64,000 nt of DNA, taken from positions 19,664,615 to 19,728,614 of the forward strand of contig JBANSL010000012.1 of the NCBI GenBank assembly GCA_037127255.1, in the 5' to 3' direction. The notes under the pieces were generated by a model. It was not told the DNA's origin, ran no database searches, and saw nothing but the letters and a program-made list of their open reading frames with translations. Positions 1 to 11,000 of this stretch are shown piece by piece; position 1 is the stretch's first letter, and each line of letters opens with the position of its first letter. Origin of the DNA: Persicaria tinctoria (taxonomy: Eukaryota; Streptophyta; Magnoliopsida; Caryophyllales; Polygonaceae). A program made the position numbers and the translations under genes.

Positions 1-79
1 CAACACCCAGGCCGACCGCTACACAGAACATTTTCCTTGCTAAACGCTCAGATTTAAGAGAATTAGTCGATGATCAAAG
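1..79 (+). other. possible 3' end of an exon entering from outside the window
   Basis: Reading from base 3 gives 25 codons without a stop (ending ...AKRSDLRELVDDQR), closed by AAAG followed by GTAGGG, which looks like a splice donor. I do not recognise the protein and the upstream part lies outside the window. It could also be chance open sequence. Low confidence. Confidence 0.25.
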
Positions 80-1216
80 GTAGGGGTTTGGAATTGGCCT
101 TCGACACCGCCTTTCTACTTGAGCGGGTTCCTTCTTTTCTTTTCTGATGAGCTTCGATCAATCGATTTCTAATCAAAGATAGAATCTTCAGGGTTTCATC
201 TTCTTTAATTATATATATATTTTTTTTCAAGTCATTATTTAGGATACGGGAGAAAAAAAGCGGGGAATTAAAATCTCACATATAATATATCACGGTTTAC
301 GTACGAACGTGATATATTTATATGTCAGTAGCATGCGCACTACACTAATTATCTCGGATCCATCAGACAACCGCGGTAAAAACATTAAAAATACATTTTA
401 AGACGCTTATCAATGGAACCGTGATATATTATGCGAGATAAAAGGGGTTTTTTGTTCTAGTGCATTGACAAATTCATCATGCTAAATGGCCCCTTATGAT
501 ACTTTCTGTTTGCAAGTGCTTTATTTTGAACCGTATTGATGCTTAACGTATTTATTCTGCACTCCCTCTTTTGAGGATGCAATCAAATTGCATAGTTAAA
601 ATTGTTCAAAATATAAATAAGCTTGCGAAGAGAGGATATTGGTAAAAGTTTGGCATTTGGCTATCTAGTCCAGGTTCCTTTATGTTTTGTGATCTTATTG
701 CAAGTGTGGCTTCTTAATTATGCCATTAGAAGCACAAAGTTTCAAAGAGGTCTTGCCTTGCTGCAAGAATTCAAGAGCTGAAGGGAGAGGAGCATGGTGA
801 AGGTTTGAACACCAATATACTAGATTACTAGTATATATTGTTGATTCAAGCCGTAGCAATTTATCACCATTTAGAGGGATCAATTCAGGCCTACAAGAAA
901 AGGAACATTAATGATTCTGTATAGGAATAGGCTTTTAAATACTATAAGTATTATGTTTATGAAGGTAATGCTTAGAACTTCTAGCAATAATATCATCATT
1001 CATCAACTTACAGTTGCACTTAAATTTCTCAAATGTCCTTTACTTCTCATGTTATGTGACCAACTATATATTTAGTGTTTTTATATATCCCCTTTTTTCT
1101 TTTTTTTGGCACCTTGAAGACTGTTCAAACTTAGACTGCTATTTGGATACAACTTGCTTTCCAGACCTGACATTCCTTCACAACTGATTACACTATAATC
1201 AACAAATAATTTGCCA
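80..1216. other. intergenic stretch, one inverted-repeat MITE
   Basis: Apart from the inverted repeat at 273-439, this AT-rich stretch shows no gene that I can support. Short open frames on either strand have no recognisable motif. Confidence 0.5.
273..439. repeat. short inverted-repeat MITE-like element
   Basis: The left arm (273-297) and right arm (417-439) are inverted copies: ATCTC, then a short AT segment, then ATATATCACGGTT, matched by AACCGTGATATAT, the AT segment and GAGAT. The loop is about 120 bp and noncoding. This is the shape of a small non-autonomous DNA transposon. The ends and target duplication are unclear, so no superfamily is assigned. Confidence 0.5.
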
Positions 1217-1366
1217 ATGGCAGATGTATTTTCTGATAACGGAGTTGAGACACTTTGTGCAATTAATGATGAACACGAGGGTGTCATTGTTGAGATGAAA
1301 GATCCAATGGACTGCAAGGCATTTCAGACTATACTTAAAGCATCAATGTCAAAATGGTGTCAAGAG
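1217..1366 (+). pseudogene. orphan Nudix hydrolase exon
   Basis: The frame from ATG 1217 reads MADVFSDNGVETL, then INDEHEGVIVEMKDPMD, then ILKASMSKWCQE. This matches the N-terminal pre-Nudix region of plant cytosolic Nudix hydrolases (ADP-ribose/NADH pyrophosphatases of the NUDT2/6/7 type), where a DNGVE...NDxHxGVIVEMxxPMD block precedes the catalytic domain. The piece ends at CAAGAG|GTGAAA, a plausible donor at the place where the family continues with GKKGVWIKLP. No following exon, and no Nudix box (GX5EX7REUXEEXGU), is present in the next several kilobases. I infer a stranded first exon, not a working gene. Confidence 0.55.
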
Positions 1367-1898
1367 GTGAAATTATTACGTGTTCCATATGCCAAATGTA
1401 TTTCTTGATTCTTGCCACATTTTTTTAGAATAAGTTGACTGTGCTTTCTGCCTGTAATAGAAACAGGAAGTTGATTTTTTTTAGTTATACACAGGGGGAA
1501 AAAGGAGTTCTGTTGCCGGTTGCTAGTTATTTTGACAGCAATGGATTCTGCAAGATTAGTAGACGTTAAGGTATTAGCGAAAACTTGGGTGCTTGATAAT
1601 CCATAAATGGAGGAAGTGCAAAGAGGTTCTGAATCTGAACAGTTTTGAAGTGAAGGATGTTTCTGTTTCAACTGTGCGCATGTTGTATGATTCGTGCGTC
1701 TAAAATTGAGCCTTGAAGCGAATCCATGGAGGATTTGCAACATAAGTTAGATTTGTAAAGCTAAAGGGAACTAATTTTGTAGTTAGACTTGAATGTGTAA
1801 TATTTGTTGATAGCGTTCATGCCTACGCCTGTGAACATGTATCCTAAAAATAGCATTATGCTTGGTTATGAATCATGTCGATGCATGATTTTCTGTAT
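1367..1898. other. no gene seen
   Basis: AT-rich sequence downstream of the Nudix exon. The open frames here are short and carry no recognisable domain. Confidence 0.5.
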
Positions 1899-1945
1899 GC
1901 GTTGTGTTTGCACACAAAGATGTGAGTTCGACTCTCACATAGGCT
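1899..1945 (+). repeat. 3' half of a tRNA-derived sequence
   Basis: This shares the run TTTGCACACAAAGATGTGAG, then TTCGACTCTCACATAGGCTA, with the better preserved copy at 4678-4748 (-). It includes the T-arm and a B-box-like GAGTTCGACTC. The 5' half has decayed. Both copies are followed by ATACGGA, so the homology runs past the tRNA part, as in a SINE. Confidence 0.4.
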
Positions 1946-1984
1946 AATACGGAGTATGCGTGTGACGGATGGAAAAGTCGTTGA

Positions 1985-3180
1985 TTTAACTCGCCAAAAA
2001 TAATTCTCAAACAAACAAACTAGTATAGTATGCAAGTAAGAGGTCGAACCCAAGAGAATCAAGTATTTCTAAATATTGTGTATTTATCAATATAAAAAGA
2101 AAAGATTTTTTATGAATAAAAATAAAAGAAAATAATATCGACAAAAGCAAATAAAGGATAGAAAAAAAGCGTTTCCATCTACAAGTTCTCGACATTGGTT
2201 GGTTTTAAAGATCATCGAATCCTTTTAGGGTTATTATCGTTTCCTACGAATTCCTCCCGTCTTGGTTTAAATAGATTAAACGTCCTACGAGTCCAATTAA
2301 TCTCTTACACCTCAATGCAACCTTAACACGGTCAAGATTTAACAAAGAGATAGCACAACGTCCCAAGAACTTGAGCATATAAATAACACCAATTAAACAC
2401 GGTAAATCAATGTTTAAGATATATGTCAACTCCCTACATAATCATGTTTCAAACACGGAATCCACAATCTTATGCGTGCTACTACGGAAATAACACAAAT
2501 ACGAAAGTATTAGATCCTAGCATGGAATCAATATTATCAAGGTAGCTAATCAAGATAACACCATTAACATAATCAATATCACACAAAGAAGTTGAAAGAA
2601 TTATAGAGGAAAAATAACTTGAATTAGAAACTCATAAACCACCAACCAAATCTCAAAAGTGTAGGCGAAAACTAAATACTTTAGCACTCCATAAACACGA
2701 ACAAAAAACAATGAGAAAATTAAACTATAGCCATACGGCTTACTAATCTCCCTCCGTTATGCTCCGTATGAATGTATGTATATATAATAGGTAGGTAGGA
2801 AAACTATTACTAATCTATCTAAGTAATCTATCCTAATATAAATATATAATATTAATATATCTATCTAATTCCATCTATCTAAACTTCTATCTAAATGTAT
2901 TAAGGGAAAGTAATAATAATCAGCACTTCATAGATTCCGAACTTCAATTGCACAAGCCACAAGGTGACGCATCATGCCCATGTCTCGATTCGAGCCGGCC
3001 CATCTTGCTTCCAATTTATAAAATGATCCCCCAAATTCATACTATCCATCCTGAAAAATACCTGAAATATATAAAAGTACTAGTGTAGTCTCCGAAAATC
3101 AAATAATACAAATTAACTATAAAGTATATAAAATATGCATTAATATGACATAATATAATATGCAAAGATATAACTAAAAT
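1985..3180. repeat. large noncoding repeat, LTR-like, related to 51397-52796
   Basis: The segment opens with GCAAGTAAGAGGTCGAACCC; the 1.4-kb insertion at 51397-52796 has AAGCAAGAGGTCGATCC in the matching place. Both continue with similar noncoding, A-rich text and no reading frame. I read it as a decayed member of a solo-LTR-like family. The ends are estimates; no target duplication was found for this copy. Confidence 0.4.
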
Positions 3181-3188
3181 AGAGCCTA

Positions 3189-4690
3189 TCAGCGTGCATA
3201 TATGGACTTATATGATTGAATATGGTAGGAAATATATACACTAATGGCAGGACAAATTTGTGAATCTTGTACGACAAATTTGTGAATTATCAATATCTCT
3301 GAACTTATAAAATTATGAACTTGGTAGGAAATATATAGACTAGTGGTAGGACAAATTTGTGAACCTGGTAGGATAAATATACGATATTGGTATGATAAAA
3401 ATGTAATCACCGAAATTCCTAAGTGTATAACTTGACACTAATGGTAGGATAGATGTACACGAATGGTAAGATATATTTGTACTATTGACAAAGAAGTAGA
3501 ATTAATATTGACCAATCCACAAATCCCAGACTAGTAATCATTGAGGCGTGAATTCCCTAATCTCAATCTCAATTATCAATCCATAAATCCCAATCTCAGT
3601 CCAATTTCTATCAATCAAAATTCATGAATCCAATCTAATTCAATGCTAGAACGACTGAATTAGAGCCTCTACCCTTGGATATAATGTTACTTAGGTTTCC
3701 TTCATCTTCTGTTGTAGACTTGAAACCCTCTACCCTTGGTTGTTTTTCTGAAAAATGTGGAACATAATTTGCTACGGTTTCTAGCTTGATTTTCCTTGAA
3801 AGATATTTAAATTGGTAGGATAGAGTCACAAACATGGTAGGATAGATGAAAACTAATGGTAGGATAAAACAACGATATTGGTAGGATCAGAATGGTGGGA
3901 TGGATGAAAACTAATGGTAGGAGAAAACAACGATATTGGTAGGATCATAATGGAAACCCAGTAATTCCTGTATAACTTAACACTAATGGTAGGATAGATG
4001 CACACTGATGATACGATATATTTATACTATTGGAAAAATGTAAATGCATAATTGACTTTACGAAAAAAATTTACTTCCACATGAATCTCAGAAAAGCAAA
4101 AGGAGAAGGCATGCTCCACAGGCATAAACTGAAGTTATATGAACCACAGATGCAAAAGCTATACATGGATATATCATGTGTGAAGATGAATCTCAAGCTA
4201 TGGTCCCTATCCTGGATAAAGTTAGTGTTGCACGGAAAGACAAGATCCAAGTAGTGAAGATTGACACTCAGGAGTACCCAGTTATTGCTGACAAGTTCAT
4301 GATCATCATTTGGAGAAAGAAAATTGAGTAAAACCTAAACTTCAAAAAGAAAAGGGGGAAAGTGAGACAATGGAAAAGAAAAGGGGGAATTGTCCCTACC
4401 AGATTCACAAATATATCCTACCACTAATGTATATATTTCTTACCAGGTTCATAATTATACAAGTCTGGAGAGATTTATGAATTTGTCTTATTACCATGTT
4501 CACAGATCTGTCCTACCACCAGTGTATATATTTCCTGTCACATTCATAATCGTATAAGTTCAGAGAGATTTATGAATTTGTCCTAACATGTTCATAAACT
4601 TGTCCTGCCATTAGAATATATTTTCTGCCAGGATCATAATTGTATAAGTTCAGAGAGATTCATGAACACATCCGTATTAGCCTATGTGAG
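3189..4690. repeat. fold-back repeat built from GGTAGGA modules
   Basis: The left arm (about 3200-3480) contains tandem modules such as GGTAGGAAATATATA, CTAATGGTAGGA and CAAATTTGTGAA. The right arm (about 4395-4680) holds the same modules in reverse complement (for example TATATATTTC and TTCATAAT). The centre has further ACTAATGGTAGGATA copies at 3830-4010. The arms could fold into a long, imperfect hairpin. The interior carries a thioredoxin-like fragment (4179-4331). This suggests a fold-back or MULE-type element with a captured gene piece. No clear target duplication was found. Confidence 0.5.
4179..4331 (+). pseudogene. captured thioredoxin fragment
   Basis: The frame reads AMVPILDKVSVARKDKIQVV, then KIDTQEYPVIADKF, then runs into unrelated residues and stops at 4329-4331. 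MVPIL...KDKIQVVKIDTE.YP.IA.KY is the segment after the WCGPC active site in plastid thioredoxins (y-type/CITRX-like). The WCGPC motif is absent: the residues before MVPIL are CEDESQA. The C-terminal cis-proline region is also missing. It lies inside the fold-back repeat and is therefore probably a captured fragment without redox function. Confidence 0.55.
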
Positions 4691-4748
4691 AGTCGAACTC
4701 ACATCTTTGTGTGCAAACAGAACGCTCTACCCATTGAGCTAATAGACT
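4678..4748 (-). repeat. tRNA-derived sequence (SINE head-like)
   Basis: On the minus strand this folds as a tRNA cloverleaf. The 7-bp acceptor is AGTCTAT with ATAGGCT (one G-U pair), the D-arm is GCTC...GAGC, and the T-arm is TGTGAGTTCGACTCTCACA. The A-box region (TTAGCTCAATGGGTAGAGCG) and B-box (GAGTTCGACTC) would suit RNA polymerase III. The putative anticodon loop reads TTTGCAC, but the anticodon stem (TTCTG against ACAAA) is mostly mispaired and there is no encoded CCA. A tRNA-derived repeat is more likely than a working tRNA. Confidence 0.5.
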
Positions 4749-5499
4749 ATTTTCAATGGGTCCTTATGATCGTCTAGTCATCAAGAATTGATAATTTCGC
4801 AGGAAGCAAAAATAGCGCTTGAATTTGCAATCTTAATTTGCAAGTTATGCAATTGATCAAAAAGAGAGAGTATAAATTACGAACTCTCTGCAACTGGTCT
4901 CGTGAAACCATCACCTTGGGGTAGTTATGTTATAAGAAAAAGGAACAACTACAAAGGATAGGTACAAGATCACTTACCCATCGCTGTCACTGTCATCGGA
5001 CAAACTTCTTGCACTTTTTCAGGTATGAAAGGACAGTTGTACACTATTGGTAGGACGAAAATATTCTATTGGTAGGATGGGGACTGTATCGTTTCCTGGG
5101 ATGAACAGGTAAATTTTTCCCCGTCCTTTCCGCTTCTCTTTTATTCTGCCTCACTTTTTGCAGAGCATGTTATGGTGTTTCAAATCCTCCTCTCAAGCTT
5201 ATATATGTTCTTGGGGACACCCATCAATGCAATCATTGCATTTTCCCCTCATAAATGCTCCCCCTTTTCCCCAAAGGAGGAACCCTGTTTTGGTGCCAAA
5301 ACTGCAGTACTGGACTGACAGCCTGCCAAATCAGCTATGGTGAATCCCCTTCAGATTCTCTCCAAAATATCTCCAGGTATGGAAAGACTGTTTTCTGAAA
5401 TGAACGGATGATGCCTTTTGGTGCCACATGTCACTGATAGCTACAGTGTAGCTATAGTGACCCTCCCCTTCACCTGCAACTTCCTCTCCCGGTTGCATT
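4749..5499. other. no gene seen
   Basis: Contains two more scattered GGTAGGA modules (about 5045-5080) and pyrimidine-rich text. The open frames of 60-100 codons here have no recognisable motif. Confidence 0.45.
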
Positions 5500-6535
5500 T
5501 TTTATTTGCAAAAATAGACCACTTTCTACCCCTAGCCAAAAAAACAAGGACATGTCTAGGTGTGCAAATGGGCCATTTTTTTGGTCTAGTTATGCAAAAG
5601 GGCCTTTGCAAAACTAGTCGGTGGCAGAGGAGAGAGGGGGGAGAAAGAGAAAAGAAACCTACAAGTGGTTGCAGAGCAGAGGGGGGTGAGAGAGAGAAGA
5701 AACATTAAATGAAAAAGGAAGAGAAATGAGCATTAAATACATTGGAGAGAGGGGAAATATCAGTTTTTCGCATAGGAGATAGGGAAAGTGAAAGTGGTGT
5801 CATTGAAGAAGGATCGGAAATACGGACAACCCAGTGATCATTTGCATGCCAACCAATACGAAATATGTGTCAGCAACTTAATATTGTGTGTCAGTCGAAC
5901 GCTAAACCGTGCCAACAACTTAATATTCCCCATCGTATGATTCATAGACTTCATGGACTTGTTAGTAATTCGTAGGCATCGAAATATCATTGAGATGAAA
6001 TTTTATTTTTATGGCACAAGTTTAAACGTTGGTGGAACGTAAACCATAATAACTTACACATAAATTTTATCCGGCACGTAAAATAAATATTGTAAGCTTT
6101 CTTACCCATTTTCGTTAATATATGCTTTTTGTATTTGACACGTGTCACCCTTTGACATGTAATAATCAATTGTTGCCCAGTGTTTCCTATTGTCTGGCAT
6201 ATAACTGCTAACTGGGACCACTTTTACTTCTCGATCAGCTTCAAGGGCCAGCATTTAACGCACATGGAATAATTCCTCTCTCTCCCCTCCTTTTAATCTT
6301 TTATGTACAACTTTTTCCCTTTTAAATTTTTTTGGCTCACCTTTGCACATCCCCTCACCTCCTCTAAGTCTTTTTTTTTTTTTTTTTTTACTTTGTTAAC
6401 CTAAAACAGGACGAAAAGGTAAAAAAAAAAATTACAAAACTAGCATTTTCCCCTCCCCGCAATTTTTCCACTGGTCGTGCCAGTTTTGCAAACTTGCCAT
6501 CTTTATATACGGTTTTGCAAATTTGTCTAAAAAAA
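5500..6535. mobile_element. candidate MULE-like element
   Basis: The left side carries TTTGCAAAAATAGACC and GGCCTTTGCAAAACTAGTC. The right side, read in reverse, carries ATTTGCAAAACCG and AAGTTTGCAAAACTGGCACG. TTTGCAAAA modules at both ends, in inverted orientation, resemble degenerate long terminal inverted repeats. The interior is noncoding with a long poly-T near 6365-6390. No reliable target duplication was found. Weak call. Confidence 0.3.
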
Positions 6536-6640
6536 TATCAAGATTTATTTAAAAGACGGATTATAGGCGAATGGAGTAGAATTTAACCTTACAATAAATA
6601 AATAGAAATAACAGTAGCAGTGAACTAAAGAGTTAAATAC

Positions 6641-6712
6641 CAGTGGATCATGCTTGGCTATGAATTCAAAGATGGGCCGTCCAGAAAGGATGAACAAGTC
6701 GTACGCACTGAC
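6641..6712 (-). pseudogene. orphan 24-codon exon with both splice sites
   Basis: On the minus strand, TGCATCAG (acceptor) is followed by 72 bases without a stop and then GTATTTAA (donor). The reading is VSAYDLFILSGRP, then IFEFIAKHDPL. Composition and flanks look like a true exon, but I do not recognise the family and see no partner exons within several kilobases. It may be a captured exon or a relic. Confidence 0.35.
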
Positions 6713-7325
6713 CTGATGCAACGAATAAAAGAGATGGGATTAGTCAGATTTAATTAACAGAAAATTATAGAGTAATGGAGGGTTGAGTCAAAAGGTTGAA
6801 GATTGACCTCTCAACATGTGAATGTAATGATTTATCCACAAACCACGCTCAGCTCCATATATATAAATATGGACCATTATGATTGCGCCCATGCCAGTTG
6901 GCCTATCATTGTCATTGACATCCATGTTATTTCTCAAAGATCTCTTCTAACCCCAAAAATATACAGTGAATTGAAGTTATATGTAGACAACCCTTATTTA
7001 TTTTATTTTGTGTGTGTGTAAGTTTTGAAATCATTCCAATTTGTCTGCAAGAGATCGGGTGTACCTTCTAGTTAAATATAGTATTAGTGGCAAGTTATTT
7101 CCAAGGTCAACTATAATGATATTGTCAAATTATGTATATATTTTAAATTTTTTAACTATTTTGGAAACAGGCAAGAATTCATGATCACATATCCTGATCA
7201 AGACTAGCCACTCATAGCGTTATTTTAGATGAGAACCTGTAAAGTCGAGTCCAACATGAAACTCTCAAATCAGTGATGGAATTTATCACAATGAAGTTGT
7301 CGCCTACAATTTCAATCAAATGCAC
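6713..7325. other. no gene seen
   Basis: AT-rich sequence between relics. The plus-strand frame at 6803-7021 is low in information and has no domain that I can name. Confidence 0.45.
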
Positions 7326-7508
7326 TCAGATATCTTTAGCTGCAAGACATTGATGGAGGCCACAGGCTTCGACAAGTAGAGCGAAGATGTTGCCGCTGAT
7401 CAAAGCATTACACGCAATGATGACCTCTCCCATGGTTTCTAATGACAAACTCCGCAGTGGCCTCTCGTAAAAGGACTTTTCTGATCCATTGAAATTGATT
7501 TTAACCAT
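7326..7508 (-). pseudogene. LINE RNase H relic
   Basis: The minus frame begins MVKINFNGSEKS and later reads ALLVEACGLHQCLA. KINFDGS and EAxGLxxCL are the first strand and the alpha-A region of the RNase H domain found at the 3' end of plant L1-type LINEs. The first catalytic Asp is replaced by Asn in this copy (FNGS for FDGS) and most of the domain is missing. Decayed fragment just left of the copia insertion. Confidence 0.45.
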
Positions 7509-7573
7509 ACCACTTGGGGGACATTTTCATCCAAGTTTCTTCATTTTCCGTGATCCCTATTTCATGACTGAAG

Positions 7574-7925
7574 TGTTGAAATGTAATTTGAATTGTCTAA
7601 GAGCTGAGTTAGTTAGCTAACTTGCATCTTGGTTTATGCATTTTTATGTTATGAAAACAGTTGGTGTTTTGTATGCAGTTAAGCTGCAGTTTAGAGTCAT
7701 GTTAGTGGGGTGTAGTGGGTAGTTTTCAAGTTCAGCTGTGTGAGTTTAAGGATGTATTTTGTAGACAGTTTCTATCAGTTGAAGTGTGTGGAAGTTGTGG
7801 TTTAAGCAAGTATCCGAGTTCTGGTTCTCTTTTGTATCACAGAGGAACTTGGTTGAGTGATTGCTTGGCATTTGGTTGATCAAAAGCCTTAGATTTGTGA
7901 GGTTGATTCCAGAAATTGTTCAACA
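7574..7925 (+). repeat. 5' LTR of the copia element
   Basis: 352 bp, TGTTGAAATG...GTTCAACA, nearly identical to the 3' LTR. Preceded by target-site copy TGAAG. Confidence 0.96.
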
Positions 7926-7927
7926 TT

Positions 7928-7940
7928 TGGTATCAGAGCA
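7928..7940 (+). promoter_or_regulatory. primer-binding site
   Basis: TGGTATCAGAGCA begins two bases after the 5' LTR. It is complementary to the 3' end of initiator tRNA-Met, the usual copia primer in plants. Confidence 0.92.
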
Positions 7941-8035
7941 AACACACATCTGTGTTGCTGAGTTTGATTCGGGTTTGAGTGATTGTGAGAACCAAACACA
8001 AGGGAAACACATAGAGAAATTGAAGTTCTGGAAAA

Positions 8036-11000
8036 ATGCAGAACAGCAACAATGGAAGTTCAAGCAACCCTCAGTTGCCAATCTTCAAAGGAATCAACTA
8101 TCATTTCTGGAGCTTGAAGATGTCCACCCTCTTCAAGTCACAAGAAGTCTGGAATCTTGTAGATCAAGGCTTTGAAGACAATGTGGAAGGAGAGCCTGAT
8201 TAGCCACTGAGAGAGAAAAGAAAGAAGGATTCAAAGGCTTTGTTCATGATTCAAAGTGCTTTGGATGATGAGATTTTTCCAAGAATCTCAGCAGCTACAA
8301 CATCTCATGAAGCCTGGGAAGTTTTGAGGCAGGAGTACATGGGAGACAAGAAGGTGATCACAGTCAAGTTGCAATCATTGAGAAGAGAGTTTGAAACTCT
8401 AATGATGCAAGAGAAGGAATCAGTACAAGTGTTCCTCTCAAGGGTCTCAAGCATAGTTAACCATATGAAGTCATATGGAGAGAATGTGAGTGCTGAGACT
8501 GTGGTGAGTAAAGTGTTAAGAAGTCTCACCATGAAGTATGATCACGTTGTTGCTGCCATTGAAGAGTCAAAGGACTTGTCAACATACAAGTTTGAAGAGT
8601 TAACAAGCTCTCTGCAGGCCCATGAGGAAAGGCTTAGCAGATCCACTGAAGTGAAGGAAGAAAAAGTTTTTCAGGTTAAAGATGATTCCTCTAAGACCAA
8701 GTCAGAGGGTTCTTTGAGTAGGGGTGGCTATAGAGGAAGTCACAGAGGTAGAGGTGGCTCAAGAGGGAGCTACAGAGGTCGAGGAAGAGGCCATGGAAGA
8801 AACCAGTATGGTGGGAGAGAAAATGGAGATGATCAGTGGAAAGAGTCCAATAGAAATCAAGGCACTGATTCTAGGCAGCAAAGGAGTGGAATCAAGTGCT
8901 ATTACTATAAGAAAATTGGACATAAGGAAGCTTATTGTTGGGAGAAGCAAGAGAATGAGCAGAAAGGGGCCAACTATTCAGAGAAAGTTGACAAAGATGA
9001 TAGGCTGTTTATGGCACTATCATCTGTAGCAGAGGGAGCAAGTGAGTTGTGGTTCTTAGATAGTGGTTGCTCTAACCACATGTCTAGTTCAAGAAGCATC
9101 TTTAAGGAACTAGATGAATCTAAGAAAGGAAATGTGAGACTTGGTGACAACAAGGTGTTGAAAGTGGAAGGGAGAGGCACTGTGGCAATCAAATGTGTAC
9201 AAGGTGAAGTGAGATTGCTTGATGATGTTCAGTGGGTGTCTGAATTAGCTCACGATTTGCTCAGTGTTGGCCAGCTGCAAGGGACAGGTTACTCTTTGCT
9301 ATTTGAAGATGATAAATGTGTGACAAAGGAGAAAAGATCAGGTTGTGTGGTTGTGAGTGCTCCTATGAGTAAGAATAGGATGTTTCCACTCAATTTAGCA
9401 ACAGACGTGGGAAAGGCTATGGCAGTAAAAGGTGATGAAGAAACCATGCTATGGCATATGAGATATGGTCATCTCAATGCTCAAAGCTTGAAGCTTCTGA
9501 GTACAAAGGAAATGGTTGTTGGTGTGCCCAAGATAGGGGAATTGGAGTTGTGTGAGGGTTGTGTTTATGGAAAGCAGGTAAGAGGTTCTTTTTCAAATGA
9601 TGAACCATGGAGAGCAAGTGAGTGTTTAGAGCTCCTACATGTTGATTTATGTGGCCCTATGCAAACTGAGTCACTAGGTGGTAGCAAGTATTTCTTCTTG
9701 ATCACAGATGACTACGGTAGATTCAGTTGGGTCTATTTTCTTAGATCCAAGTCTGAAGCATTTGAAAGCTTTAAGAGATTTAAAGCTCTTGTTGAAAAGA
9801 AATCAGGGAAGATGATCAAAGCATTGAGAACTGATAGAGGATGAGAGTTTATGTCTTATGAGTTTATGAACTTCTGTGAAGAAAATGGAATAAGGAGAGA
9901 ATTGAAAGCTCCCTACACACCTGAGCAAAATGGTGTGGCTGAGAGGAAGAACAGGATTGTCATAGAGATGGCTAGGAGTATGCTCAAAGCCAGGAAGGTT
10001 CCCAATGAGTTCTGGTGTGAAGTTGTGGCTACAGCAGTGTATGTACTCAACATATCTCCAACAAGAGCAGTGACTGACAAGACTCCATTTGAAGTATAGA
10101 GAGGAAAGAAACCTTCAGTGAGTCATCTCAAGGTGTTTGGATGTGTGGCTTATGCTCTAGTGAATTTGAGAAAGAAACTAGAGGACAAGGCAGAAAAGTG
10201 TGTGTTTATAGGCTATGCAGCACAATCAAATGCCTATAAGCTTTACAATCCAGTGAGCAAGAGAAAAATAGTGAGCAGAAGTGTGGTGTTCAATGAAGGA
10301 GTTGAGGGGGATTGGGAGAATAAGCATGCTCAGTCCATGGAGGATGAGGTGATCCCTGTAATTCCCATCAGCAGTTCAACAGAAGAAGAGGATAATGATG
10401 ATGGTGATCATGGAGATACTCCTCCTGCAACACCAGTACAACAACAGAGCTCAGGCTCTTCAAGCAGTCACAGTGGATCATCATCAAGGTCATCAAGTGA
10501 GTCACCGCCAAGGAAATTCAGATCCTTGTTTGATATATATGCAAGTTGTGAGATGGCTTTAGTAGCATCAGATCCTGAGTACTTTGAAGATGCTGAGAGC
10601 AATGAGAATTGGCAAAAGGCTATGAAAGAAGAATTGAAGTCCATACAGAAAAATGAGACATGGGACTTGGTGGAGCTGCCACGAGATAAGAATGTCATTG
10701 GTTTGAAGTGGGTTTTCATAACCAAATTCAATACTGATGGCAGTGTTCAGAAGCACAAGGCAAGACTAGTAAGTAGCAAAGGGGTATGCACAGCAAGAGG
10801 GCATAGATTTTGAAGAAACTTTCTCTCATGTGGCAAGGATGGAGACAGTGAGAGTTGTGTTGGCCTTGGCAGCTCAGTGGCAGTTGCAAGTCTATCAATT
10901 AGATGTGAAATCAGCCTTCTTAATTGGAGAATTGCAAGAGGAAGTGTATGTTGAGCAGCCACAAGGTTTTGTGAAGAAGAATGAAGAGCACAAAGTGTAC

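Noticed and set aside
4678..4748. Functional tRNA gene with a TGC anticodon
   Set aside because: The anticodon stem is mostly mispaired and a decayed partial copy is nearby, so a tRNA-derived repeat is more likely.
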